DNA from: Veillonella sp. 3310
GTDB lineage: Bacteria > Bacillota > Negativicutes > Veillonellales > Veillonellaceae
NCBI RefSeq assembly: GCF_003999875.1
Contig: NZ_RQVJ01000001.1
Location: 310,001-374,000, forward strand
Direction: 5' to 3'
DNA length: 64,000 bases
In this document: positions 29,140-35,460 of the stretch, in pieces
How positions within the stretch are numbered: position 1 is the first letter of the stretch
Layout: every line of letters begins with the position of its first letter
Position numbers and translations under genes: made by a program
The notes under the pieces: generated by a model
Databases searched by the model: none
The model's input: the letters and a program-made list of their open reading frames with translations, nothing else
What the model was told of the DNA's origin: nothing

Positions 29140-31290
29140 TTAAATGTGCATCACACGATCTTTAATTTCTTTTGTACGACCTTCGTTCCAGAAGTTTTCC
29201 CCTAAGTAACCGCAGGTTCTACGAATCACCGTCAAAGTATCACGATTCGTATTGTGGCATCGTGGGCATTCCCATTGCACGTCATCATTCACAATAATCT
29301 CACCGTCAAAGCCACATTCATGGCAATAGTCAGATTTTGTATTAAACTCTGCATAGGAAATCGTATTATAAATATACTGCATCATCGTCAATAGGGCAGG
29401 AATATTCTTGTTCATATTAGGGATTTCCGCATAGGAAATGCAACCACCTGTGGAGAGACGTTGGAACTCTGATTCAAAAGCAAATTTATCAAATACATTG
29501 ATTTCTTCACGTACATTCACATGATAACTATTCGTGTAATATCCTTTATCAGTAATATCCGGAATCTCACCAAAGCGAGCTCTATCAATGGAAGAGAAGC
29601 GATTAGTTAAACTTTCAGCTGGCGTGCCATATAAAGCAAATCCGATGTTGTGTTTGCTGCGCCATGTTTCCGTAGCATTGTGCAAACGTTCCATCACTTT
29701 TCTAGCAAAACGATGACCCTCATCCGACGTATTTGATGTACCTACAATGAGCTTTGTCGCTTCATATAAGCCAATATACCCCAAAGAAATCGTCGCATAT
29801 CCACCTTCTAATAAAGGTCGAATAGGAGCTCCTTTAGGAAGACGCGCAATGGCACCATATTGCCAGTGGATAGGAGATACATCACTGGTTACATCTTTCA
29901 ATAGTTCATAACGGAACAACAATGCTTTTTCAGCTAAGCCCAAGCGCTTTTCTAATATATCAAAGAAAGTATCTTCCTTACCTTGCGCCAAAATACCAAT
30001 TTGAGGCAAGTTGAGGCTCACCACGCCTATATTAAAACGACCATTGAATACATATTCTCCTCTGTCATTTTTCCAAGGGGATAAGAAGGAACGGCATCCC
30101 ATAGGGGCAAATACATTGCCTTCGTAAATTTCTTTCATTTTTTTCGCAGAAATATAGTCCGGATACATCCGTTTAGCTGTACATTGCGCAGCTAACTCAG
30201 TTAAATAATAGTATTCACTATGAGGATGAACATTATGCTCATCCAATACATAAATCAGCTTAGGGAAGGCCGGTGTAATATATACATCTGCCTCATTTTT
30301 AATACCTTGTATGCGTTGCTTTAAAATTTCTTCATCAATTAACGCTGCCTCTTTTGCTAACTCACTAGATGGATCAAAATGCATGAACAATGTCACAAAA
30401 GGAGCTTGTCCATTAGTCGTCATCAATGTATTAATTTGATATTGGATAGTTTGAATCCCATCTTTCACTTCTTTTTTCGTCCGTTGCCAAGCAATTTCTT
30501 CTGCTTTTGCTACATCAGGAGACATACCATACACTTCGACCTGCTCTTGCAAGGTCAACTCTAAATATTTATCATAAGATTTTCGTACATAAGGCGCCAA
30601 AATGCGGTCGATCCCATTAATACTTTGACCACCATATTGACCAGAAGCAACCTGCGCAATAATTTGTGTCGTCACCGTACATGCTACTTGGAATGACTTC
30701 GGTGTATCAATGCGTTTACCATTAATAACTGTTCCATTGGTTAGCATATCTTCTAAATTCACTAAACAGCAATTGAACATAGGCTGGATGATATAATCCA
30801 TATCATGAAAATGAATGGCCCCGCTATCATGCGCTTGTACAATATCTGTAGGAATTAACTTTCTGCGAGCAATATCTTTACTTACTTCTCCAGCGATTAA
30901 ATCACGTTGTGTAGATACAATAGAAGCATCTTTATTGGAATTTTCATCAAGAACTGCCACATTTGATTTATTCAATAAACCAAATACATCTTTATCCGTT
31001 GTATTTTCTACACGTTTGAAAGCTTGTACTGCTTTATAATTTTCATAGGCCCGTGCTGTTGCAGGATTATTATTCTCTAGGAGTTTATAGTACACTTGAT
31101 CTTCGATAGCATAGATAGTAATATTGCGCCCCATTTTTTCTGCATAGGATTCAATTTCATCAGAAATTTTTAAAGCCAATCCAGGTGTATATACTCCTGT
31201 ACTACTATGCATAGCCTTTTCGATAGCCACAATAATTTTTTCTTTATCGAAATCAGCAATCGTACCATCTCTTTTTATCACGTGTATCAT
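29140..31290 (-). CDS. nrdD: Anaerobic ribonucleoside-triphosphate reductase
   Basis: Class III reductase making dNTPs without oxygen. An N-terminal ATP-cone (about 1-90, IHVIKRDGTIADFDKEKI) is followed by the ten-stranded barrel, a zinc site (CHEC and CPRC, about 660-685) and the glycyl-radical loop RRTCGYLG with Gly694 near the C-terminus. The 716-residue length is normal. Start has TAGGAGG upstream. The long upstream region carries candidate NrdR boxes and a structured leader. Confidence 0.96.
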   Translation of the reverse strand: MIHVIKRDGTIADFDKEKIIVAIEKAMHSSTGVYTPGLALKISDEIESYAEKMGRNITIYAIEDQVYYKLLENNNPATARAYENYKAVQAFKRVENTTDKDVFGLLNKSNVAVLDENSNKDASIVSTQRDLIAGEVSKDIARRKLIPTDIVQAHDSGAIHFHDMDYIIQPMFNCCLVNLEDMLTNGTVINGKRIDTPKSFQVACTVTTQIIAQVASGQYGGQSINGIDRILAPYVRKSYDKYLELTLQEQVEVYGMSPDVAKAEEIAWQRTKKEVKDGIQTIQYQINTLMTTNGQAPFVTLFMHFDPSSELAKEAALIDEEILKQRIQGIKNEADVYITPAFPKLIYVLDEHNVHPHSEYYYLTELAAQCTAKRMYPDYISAKKMKEIYEGNVFAPMGCRSFLSPWKNDRGEYVFNGRFNIGVVSLNLPQIGILAQGKEDTFFDILEKRLGLAEKALLFRYELLKDVTSDVSPIHWQYGAIARLPKGAPIRPLLEGGYATISLGYIGLYEATKLIVGTSNTSDEGHRFARKVMERLHNATETWRSKHNIGFALYGTPAESLTNRFSSIDRARFGEIPDITDKGYYTNSYHVNVREEINVFDKFAFESEFQRLSTGGCISYAEIPNMNKNIPALLTMMQYIYNTISYAEFNTKSDYCHECGFDGEIIVNDDVQWECPRCHNTNRDTLTVIRRTCGYLGENFWNEGRTKEIKDRVMHI

Positions 31291-31423
31291 AATATAGCCT
31301 CCTATTTACTCGCTGTACCGTTCAAATAATCACAACGGAGCAGTATCGATTTAGTATGAATCATACATACAATGTATAAACAAAGATATACATACTATGT
31401 AGATGTTGATCAATATTTGGACA

Positions 31424-31546
31424 TATAAAAAGAGCACTCTATGCTCCTATCCAACTTCTGTCTACACATGTAGATAATTCTTACTTAACCTGTAGTGCCT
31501 AGGCATTTTATAAGTTCCAAAAAATATCTTGATTCTTCGGAGCACC
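31424..31546 (-). promoter_or_regulatory. Structured nrdD leader with possible attenuator
   Basis: About 135 bases before nrdD a short hairpin (GAGCA/TGCTC, arms 31432-31436 and 31442-31446) is followed by TTTTT on the minus strand. Its 5' arm can pair instead with GGTGCTCC about 95 bases upstream (31539-31546), an antiterminator-like alternative. Between them lie a TGCCTAGGCA palindrome (31496-31505) and a TCTACATGTGTAGA hairpin. No known riboswitch consensus is recognised. The stem is only 5 bp, so this is tentative. Confidence 0.35.
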
Positions 31547-31626
31547 TATGTAAAGTGTCTTAAATCTACATTTATAACGTAAGATTACCACTATCGGTTA
31601 CCCTTATGGGATTCATTATGTTCAGT

Positions 31627-31642
31627 TTACTATATATTGTAG
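31627..31642. promoter_or_regulatory. Candidate NrdR box 1
   Basis: Plus strand TTACTATATATTGTAG; its core CTATATATTG matches the published NrdR core (CwAtATaTwG, as I recall it) at every position. Confidence 0.5.
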
Positions 31643-31658
31643 TTCATTTCAATAAAAA

Positions 31659-31674
31659 CCACTATATCATGTAT
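31659..31674. promoter_or_regulatory. Candidate NrdR box 2
   Basis: Plus strand CCACTATATCATGTAT, core CTATATCATG, partial match. It is 32 bases from box 1, the three-helical-turn spacing typical of NrdR box pairs. Confidence 0.45.
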
Positions 31675-31855
31675 ATCAATTAGGTATAGGACATATTACA
31701 TCACCTTTGCAATAAAGTGTTAAAATCCACCAATATAACGCATTGGCCATTCTTTACACTTTTGATTTTTAATCAACAACACCCAACAACGCACAACTGC
31801 TTTTTGCCGTTTTTCTGCCGTCACTAGATCCAACAACAACTGTTTTCTTGCTTAT

Positions 31856-31864
31856 ATTATAGCA
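31856..31864 (-). promoter_or_regulatory. Extended -10 promoter pointing toward nrdD
   Basis: TGCTATAAT on the minus strand, directly after a minus-strand terminator. It would transcribe about 560 bases of leader across the NrdR boxes to nrdD. Confidence 0.4.
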
Positions 31865-31865
31865 C

Positions 31866-31896
31866 AAAAAGCCTATCAACCTTATGCTGATAGGCT
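31866..31896 (-). terminator. Minus-strand terminator at the prophage/host junction
   Basis: AGCCTATCA/TGATAGGCT 9-bp stem (31870-31878 with 31888-31896) followed by TTTTT on the minus strand. It would stop transcription leaving the prophage before nrdD. Confidence 0.8.
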
Positions 31897-31901
31897 CTAT
31901 A

Positions 31902-31930
31902 TTGTATCTGATTCACGAATGTTGTATAAT
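31902..31930 (+). promoter_or_regulatory. Plus-strand promoter opposing the prophage late operon
   Basis: TTGTAT (31902-31907), 17-base spacer, TATAAT (31925-31930). A transcript from here would run to the terminator at 32065-32115 (about 180 bases), antisense to the small peptide gene at 31947-32048. Confidence 0.5.
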
Positions 31931-31946
31931 AGCATTGTAATAGCTA

Positions 31947-32048
31947 TTAACAAAATAGGTGAATAATTGATTTTATTGTATTAATGATAGATTCCATGTG
32001 CTGTAACACAAGGTCTACTACCTTTAATAGTTTGAGGAATTTTATCAA
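31947..32048 (-). CDS. Small amphipathic peptide gene (33 aa), toxin-like candidate
   Basis: A TTG start at 32048 lies 5 bases after AAAGGGGGTG, the best ribosome site in the intergenic region. The 33-residue product begins MIKFLKLLKVVDLVLQ and continues with alternating hydrophobic and charged residues ending HLFC. It is followed by a terminator at 31866-31896 and covered by an opposing promoter at 31902-31930. This resembles type I toxin-antitoxin loci, but no homologue is recognised, and the frame is short enough to occur by chance. Confidence 0.4.
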   Translation of the reverse strand: MIKFLKLLKVVDLVLQHMESIINTIKSIIHLFC

Positions 32049-32064
32049 GGTTTCACCCCCTTTC

Positions 32065-32115
32065 AAAAAGAGGACATCTAGTAAGTGCTGATAACACTTT
32101 GGATGTCCTCTTTTT
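32065..32115. terminator. Bidirectional terminator at the end of the prophage late operon
   Basis: AAAAAGAGGACAT (32065-32077) pairs perfectly with 32103-32115, with an inner AAGTG/CACTT stem; A and T runs flank both sides. It follows the last phage gene by 15 bases. Confidence 0.9.
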
Positions 32116-32130
32116 GTTATTCAATTGTGG

Positions 32131-32394
32131 TTATAATTTTTTGATTTCTTCTTGAATATTCGCAACGATTGCCCCTGCACTCTGTTGGATCACATTAATG
32201 TACACTCGGTTTCGTAACTTCACCCACCATGATTTGGTAGTTTTGATTTCGTCCTCTAATGGCTGTGTTACTCGCTCCAATTCATGAGCCACCCATTCCT
32301 CAATGGCCTTTGTATCCATACCTTTCAATGCCAATTCCGCATGTGCTTTTGCTAATTCTACGCCTTTATCAAAGATTGTTTTATCGATTCTCAT
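32131..32394 (-). CDS. Hypothetical phage protein, end of lysis cassette
   Basis: 87 residues, mostly helical and charged, with a hydrophobic patch near the C-terminus (VIQQSAGAIVANIQEEI). A GAGGT-type site precedes the start, and the gene follows the M15 endolysin by 11 bases and ends at the late terminator. No family is recognised. Its position suggests a lysis accessory or lysogenic-conversion gene. Confidence 0.65.
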   Translation of the reverse strand: MRIDKTIFDKGVELAKAHAELALKGMDTKAIEEWVAHELERVTQPLEDEIKTTKSWWVKLRNRVYINVIQQSAGAIVANIQEEIKKL

Positions 32395-32405
32395 ATGTGT
32401 ACCTC

Positions 32406-32789
32406 CTATTGGTCATCCCAGTCTGCTCTGTAATCTCTAACATCAACATGGACAAATCCTTGGTCATAGTATCGACCTACACCCATTGCACCACATTCAA
32501 TGGCAATATCTGCCAATTCATCTACGCCCATGCCGTCCACATAAATATCGCTAGCAGTTCCCAACGTATGCTGAGAGTTTGGCACTCCCCCTACATCTGC
32601 ATTATGTTCAGGGCAACGATAGCCACTAGTGATATGTACTGGTTGTCCTACTGTTTCTCGGATATTGTCTAATACATCAACCAATCGCTTGTCGATAACA
32701 TGATCTAATACGTTGTGGCCATCCACCACGTTATGCCTATCACAATTACAAGCGAACTCGTAATCATCAAAATACTTGCCTACTTTCAT
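32406..32789 (-). CDS. Peptidase M15 endolysin (D-Ala-D-Ala carboxypeptidase type)
   Basis: 127-residue zinc peptidase expected to cleave peptidoglycan stem peptides at host lysis. Zinc ligands follow the M15 pattern: His74 and Asp81 in SQHTLGTASD and His114 in FVHVDVRD. The opening YFDDYEFACNCDRHN and HITSGYRCPEHN also match the M15_3 group. No signal peptide is present, so a holin is needed for export. The start overlaps the stop of the small membrane-protein gene (ATGA). Confidence 0.92.
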   Translation of the reverse strand: MKVGKYFDDYEFACNCDRHNVVDGHNVLDHVIDKRLVDVLDNIRETVGQPVHITSGYRCPEHNADVGGVPNSQHTLGTASDIYVDGMGVDELADIAIECGAMGVGRYYDQGFVHVDVRDYRADWDDQ

Positions 32790-32941
32790 TTGTAAAACCC
32801 TCCTTTTGCTACTGCACCACCGATATAGCCAATCAATCCGCTAGCAATATTAGTGGCCAATTCGTTCATGCGGAAATAAATTGCCATAAATAATGCAACA
32901 GTTAGCCCTGTCGCTACTACCATGTCAGTATTTCTACTCAC
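32786..32941 (-). CDS. Small phage membrane protein, holin candidate (GTG start)
   Basis: 51 residues from a GTG at 32941 behind AGGGGGT; it overlaps the upstream gene's stop and the endolysin start by a few bases each. Two hydrophobic stretches (MVVATGLTVALFMAIYF and NIASGLIGYIGGAVA) fit a class II-like holin. Position directly before the endolysin is typical for holins. No family name is recognised. Confidence 0.65.
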   Translation of the reverse strand: MSRNTDMVVATGLTVALFMAIYFRMNELATNIASGLIGYIGGAVAKGGFYK

Positions 32942-33320
32942 TACATCTGCACCCCCTATCGTTGATTTCGGTAATCCGTTTGTGTGCAGATTTTACCGAT
33001 TCTTTAATACTTGCCTGCTCCTTTGACAAGTCAAGCAATCGTTCCTGCGTCTCTTTCAACGTTTCTTTCAATTCTCCGATTGATTCAGTCAGATGTTGCA
33101 TAGCCAATGTGTTCATCTTAACAGTATGCTCTGCGTTGTGAGTTTGCACCTCAAGCCGTGATTGCAACTCATCTTGCTTGAGCAAGAAATCATTTTTGAC
33201 CTTTTGTAACTCCATCTCACGTTCGGTCGATACTTTGCTGTCATACAACCACACGACCATCTTAGCAATGGCGAATATGCCACTGATAAGTGTCACAATC
33301 TCCAATATGCTATAATTCAT
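32934..33320 (-). CDS. Phage membrane-anchored coiled-coil protein (XhlA-like)
   Basis: 128 residues: one N-terminal membrane helix (about 6-26, LEIVTLISGIFAIAKMVVWLY) followed by a long heptad-patterned coiled coil to about residue 118 and a Cys-containing tail. The layout recalls XhlA-type haemolysin/holin partners encoded just before the holin and endolysin. It overlaps the next gene by 8 bases. Confidence 0.65.
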   Translation of the reverse strand: MNYSILEIVTLISGIFAIAKMVVWLYDSKVSTEREMELQKVKNDFLLKQDELQSRLEVQTHNAEHTVKMNTLAMQHLTESIGELKETLKETQERLLDLSKEQASIKESVKSAHKRITEINDRGCRCSE

Positions 33321-33323
33321 GCC

Positions 33324-33974
33324 TTATCCTTTCTTGACGGTTTGAATTTGTAATATCCCATCATTGTTATTAAATTCAGCTTTAGGCGGATTGTCATCCG
33401 TTATCCATGAGCAAGTACCTAGTCGTAATAATCTAGTAGGAAACTTTCCTCTTGCCTCGCTACCCATCCCATCGAAATGTATACGCATCAAGCGTTGATT
33501 GTCTTTATCACCGAACATGACGGTTGCAATTGGTATACCATTATCGTTTACAAGCATTCCATACGTAGATTTAACAGGCGTAAACCCCTCTGGAATTATA
33601 TAGTTTGATTGATAGCCACCGTTACCATTTGGCTTTTGTATTTGCAACCACGTTCCACCTTTCCCATCAACGGTAGATTCACGTTTTGGTAGTTTATTGA
33701 AGTTAGCGTCTGTAGGTGGTGTAATTGAGATCGTCGCCCAACTGTCACCATCTGCACCAGCAACCACTAAATTACCTATTCGTGTTAATTGAAAGTAGCT
33801 GTTACCATTGAGCCATGACGCTCCTTTTGGCGTTTTATATACATACTTCTTTTCAATTGTTTGTACTTGCGTTTCATTCTGCTTTGTTTCAAGGGTTAAG
33901 ACCCTAGATTTTAGTGACTTAATATCTGCCCCTACTGCTTTGGCTAATTCCTTAATTTTGCCGACTAAACTCAT
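33324..33974 (-). CDS. Phage tail-fibre-associated protein with short coiled-coil N-terminus
   Basis: 216 residues. Residues 1-40 (IKELAKAVGADIKSLKSRVL) form a coiled-coil anchor closely resembling the start of the next upstream gene. The rest is beta-rich, with a Gly/Asn-rich stretch (GGYQSNYIIPEGFTP), like distal fibre or receptor-binding domains. It ends the tail module before the lysis cassette. The receptor role is inferred from position and composition. Confidence 0.65.
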   Translation of the reverse strand: MSLVGKIKELAKAVGADIKSLKSRVLTLETKQNETQVQTIEKKYVYKTPKGASWLNGNSYFQLTRIGNLVVAGADGDSWATISITPPTDANFNKLPKRESTVDGKGGTWLQIQKPNGNGGYQSNYIIPEGFTPVKSTYGMLVNDNGIPIATVMFGDKDNQRLMRIHFDGMGSEARGKFPTRLLRLGTCSWITDDNPPKAEFNNNDGILQIQTVKKG

Positions 33975-33983
33975 ATTAGTCTC

Positions 33984-34364
33984 CTAACCGTTTACCGCTG
34001 TAGTATATTCAGCGACTAAATCCACATCGCCCAATCCTAACGCTCCTAATACGTTGCCTTGCTGTTGTTCAGACAAGCTTTGTTGCTCATCAAAACGTAA
34101 TCTGTTATTGATGGATGTTGCCATTGCAGACGCACCCGTTTTGTCTGTTTCGATGTAGTCAGCAATCTCTTTCAATGTGTCGAATGTAGCAGGAGCACCG
34201 CCCACTACTTTGGCGATTTCTTCACTTACTTTATTTGTAATCACGGATTCATCAACCGTACCGCCTGTGCCACTTGTTTCCAACGTTGATACACGGCCTT
34301 TCAAAGCCTTAATGTCCTTACCAATCTCTTTCACTACCAATGTAATGCGTTCTACTATATTCAT
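33984..34364 (-). CDS. Phage tail fibre/collar-like protein
   Basis: 126 residues. The N-terminal coiled coil VVKEIGKDIKALKGRVSTLET parallels the following gene. The middle segment VVGGAPATFDTLKEIADYI is the short conserved module seen in many tail-fibre and minor structural proteins. A GAGGTAA site precedes the start. It likely attaches to the tail tip or forms a side fibre. Confidence 0.7.
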   Translation of the reverse strand: MNIVERITLVVKEIGKDIKALKGRVSTLETSGTGGTVDESVITNKVSEEIAKVVGGAPATFDTLKEIADYIETDKTGASAMATSINNRLRFDEQQSLSEQQQGNVLGALGLGDVDLVAEYTTAVNG

Positions 34365-34365
34365 C

Positions 34366-34536
34366 TTAATTACCTCGTTCTAGAATATAAATCATTAAGA
34401 AATCTCTATCCTCTAATGCAGGTTTGCACATAGATCCAGTTTCCCCATCGTTCTCGTTAATCAATTCCAACTCATCATCACGTGGATTGACTACCACCCT
34501 ATAAGGCTTGTTGTATCGTATCGTTACCTTGTTCAT
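34366..34536 (-). CDS. Hypothetical 56-aa phage protein
   Basis: Begins MNKVTIRYNKPYRVVVNPRD and ends MIYILERGN. The start overlaps the upstream stop as ATGA and the stop lies 2 bases from the next ATG, so it is tightly packed in the operon. No family recognised; its position in the tail-fibre block suggests a small assembly protein. Confidence 0.6.
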   Translation of the reverse strand: MNKVTIRYNKPYRVVVNPRDDELELINENDGETGSMCKPALEDRDFLMIYILERGN

Positions 34537-34877
34537 CGCAGCATGCCCCCTATGACGTAGGCACGACCAAAAGCAATGCCATTAGTTTGGCCGTCGACCT
34601 CTTGCACGATGTCGTAATACAGTACTGCACCATGTGATGGTATACGCCCTACTGCTTTCATTTGCTCTGCGGTTAACGTCAACACTGCCATATCTCCAGT
34701 AATAGATAACGTAGCTGTCAATACTGGTGTTCTATCGTCAACATGTCGCTTAAATACTGCCGTGAATGTACCACCCTCTAACTTGACCGTGCTTGTGCCA
34801 TCATCTAATGTTAATTCAACGACATTATCAATGCCTGTATAGAGTTCTATGTTCGCTCTTACTAATCCGCCGTACAT
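34533..34877 (-). CDS. Phage tail-region beta-sandwich protein
   Basis: 114 residues with repeated beta-strand patterning (NIELYTGIDNVVELTLDDG, GTFTAVFKRHVDDRTPVLTA), resembling small baseplate/upper-fibre (BppU-like) N-terminal domains. It lies downstream of a terminator-like hairpin and has an AGAGGT ribosome site. Structural role inferred from fold pattern and position. Confidence 0.55.
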   Translation of the reverse strand: MYGGLVRANIELYTGIDNVVELTLDDGTSTVKLEGGTFTAVFKRHVDDRTPVLTATLSITGDMAVLTLTAEQMKAVGRIPSHGAVLYYDIVQEVDGQTNGIAFGRAYVIGGMLR

Positions 34878-34899
34878 CCATTACCTCTTTCTTTGCAAG

Positions 34900-34927
34900 A
34901 TAAAAGGTCGACTACTTGAGCCGACCT
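34900..34927 (-). terminator. Terminator-like hairpin inside the tail operon
   Basis: GGTCGGCT/AGTCGACC (arms 34919-34926 and 34906-34913, one G-T pair) with loop CAAGT and TTTTAT after it on the minus strand. Partial termination could lower expression of the distal fibre and lysis genes. Confidence 0.6.
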
Positions 34928-34940
34928 CTATCATCAATTC

Positions 34941-35105
34941 TTATTGTTCTTCTTCGACTTGTTTGGCAATCCATTCAGCTACTGCCTCTACATAAGCCAC
35001 TGGAATTACTTTTTGACCCTCTTTGCGGTCTTTCTTTGTTAATGCGTATTTTCCTGCGGATACCAAATAACCATAAACTGGAATCATAAATTCTTGTACT
35101 TTCAT
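34941..35105 (-). CDS. Small phage protein (CD1375-like pattern)
   Basis: 54 residues from ATG 35105 (AAAGGAAAG site); a longer 70-residue form from 35153 has a weaker site and overlaps the upstream gene. MKVQEFMIPVYGYLVSAGKY then VPVAYVEAVAEWIAKQ follow the short pattern of CD1375-type proteins found after tail genes in Firmicute phages. The assignment is tentative. Confidence 0.6.
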   Translation of the reverse strand: MKVQEFMIPVYGYLVSAGKYALTKKDRKEGQKVIPVAYVEAVAEWIAKQVEEEQ

Positions 35106-35145
35106 TGTAATCTTTCCTTTCACATAATCATAAATCGCTCTACCA

Positions 35146-35457
35146 TTATTCATGTTTGCCCTCGCTTTCTTCCTCGCTCGGAGGAACTACGCTTGCTAAC
35201 AGCTCATATAATCCTGCCACACTTTCCGCTAAATCCTCTACAGACGGTGGCAGGGGAGTATCTCCTTGTTCTTCCTGCGGATGCTCTTCTGTAGGTTTTT
35301 CTTTTGGCTCTTGCTTGACGATTGCACCATCTACTAGCCGTATTTCCCATGGGTTGTATACTTCCGTGCTTTCAAATGATGTATAACCATCGATTGGTTC
35401 TATTGGAGATTGGGCTGTGATAACGCAAGTGCCTGTGCTGTCGAATATATAATGCAT
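35146..35457 (-). CDS. Hypothetical phage protein downstream of tip protein J
   Basis: 103 residues: a short beta-type N-terminus (MHYIFDSTGTCVITAQSPIE) common in small proteins after tail-tip genes, then a Glu/Pro-rich linker (KPTEEHPQEEQGDTPLPP) and a helix. AAAGGAT-type site; it begins 3 bases after the J-like gene. Probably a fibre-assembly or structural adaptor, not firmly identified. Confidence 0.6.
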   Translation of the reverse strand: MHYIFDSTGTCVITAQSPIEPIDGYTSFESTEVYNPWEIRLVDGAIVKQEPKEKPTEEHPQEEQGDTPLPPSVEDLAESVAGLYELLASVVPPSEEESEGKHE

Positions 35458-35460
35458 GGT

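Noticed and set aside
31424-31680. Cobalamin or other known riboswitch, or 6S RNA, in the nrdD leader
   Set aside because: None of the conserved riboswitch core motifs could be found, and the fold does not match 6S RNA; kept only as an unknown structured leader.
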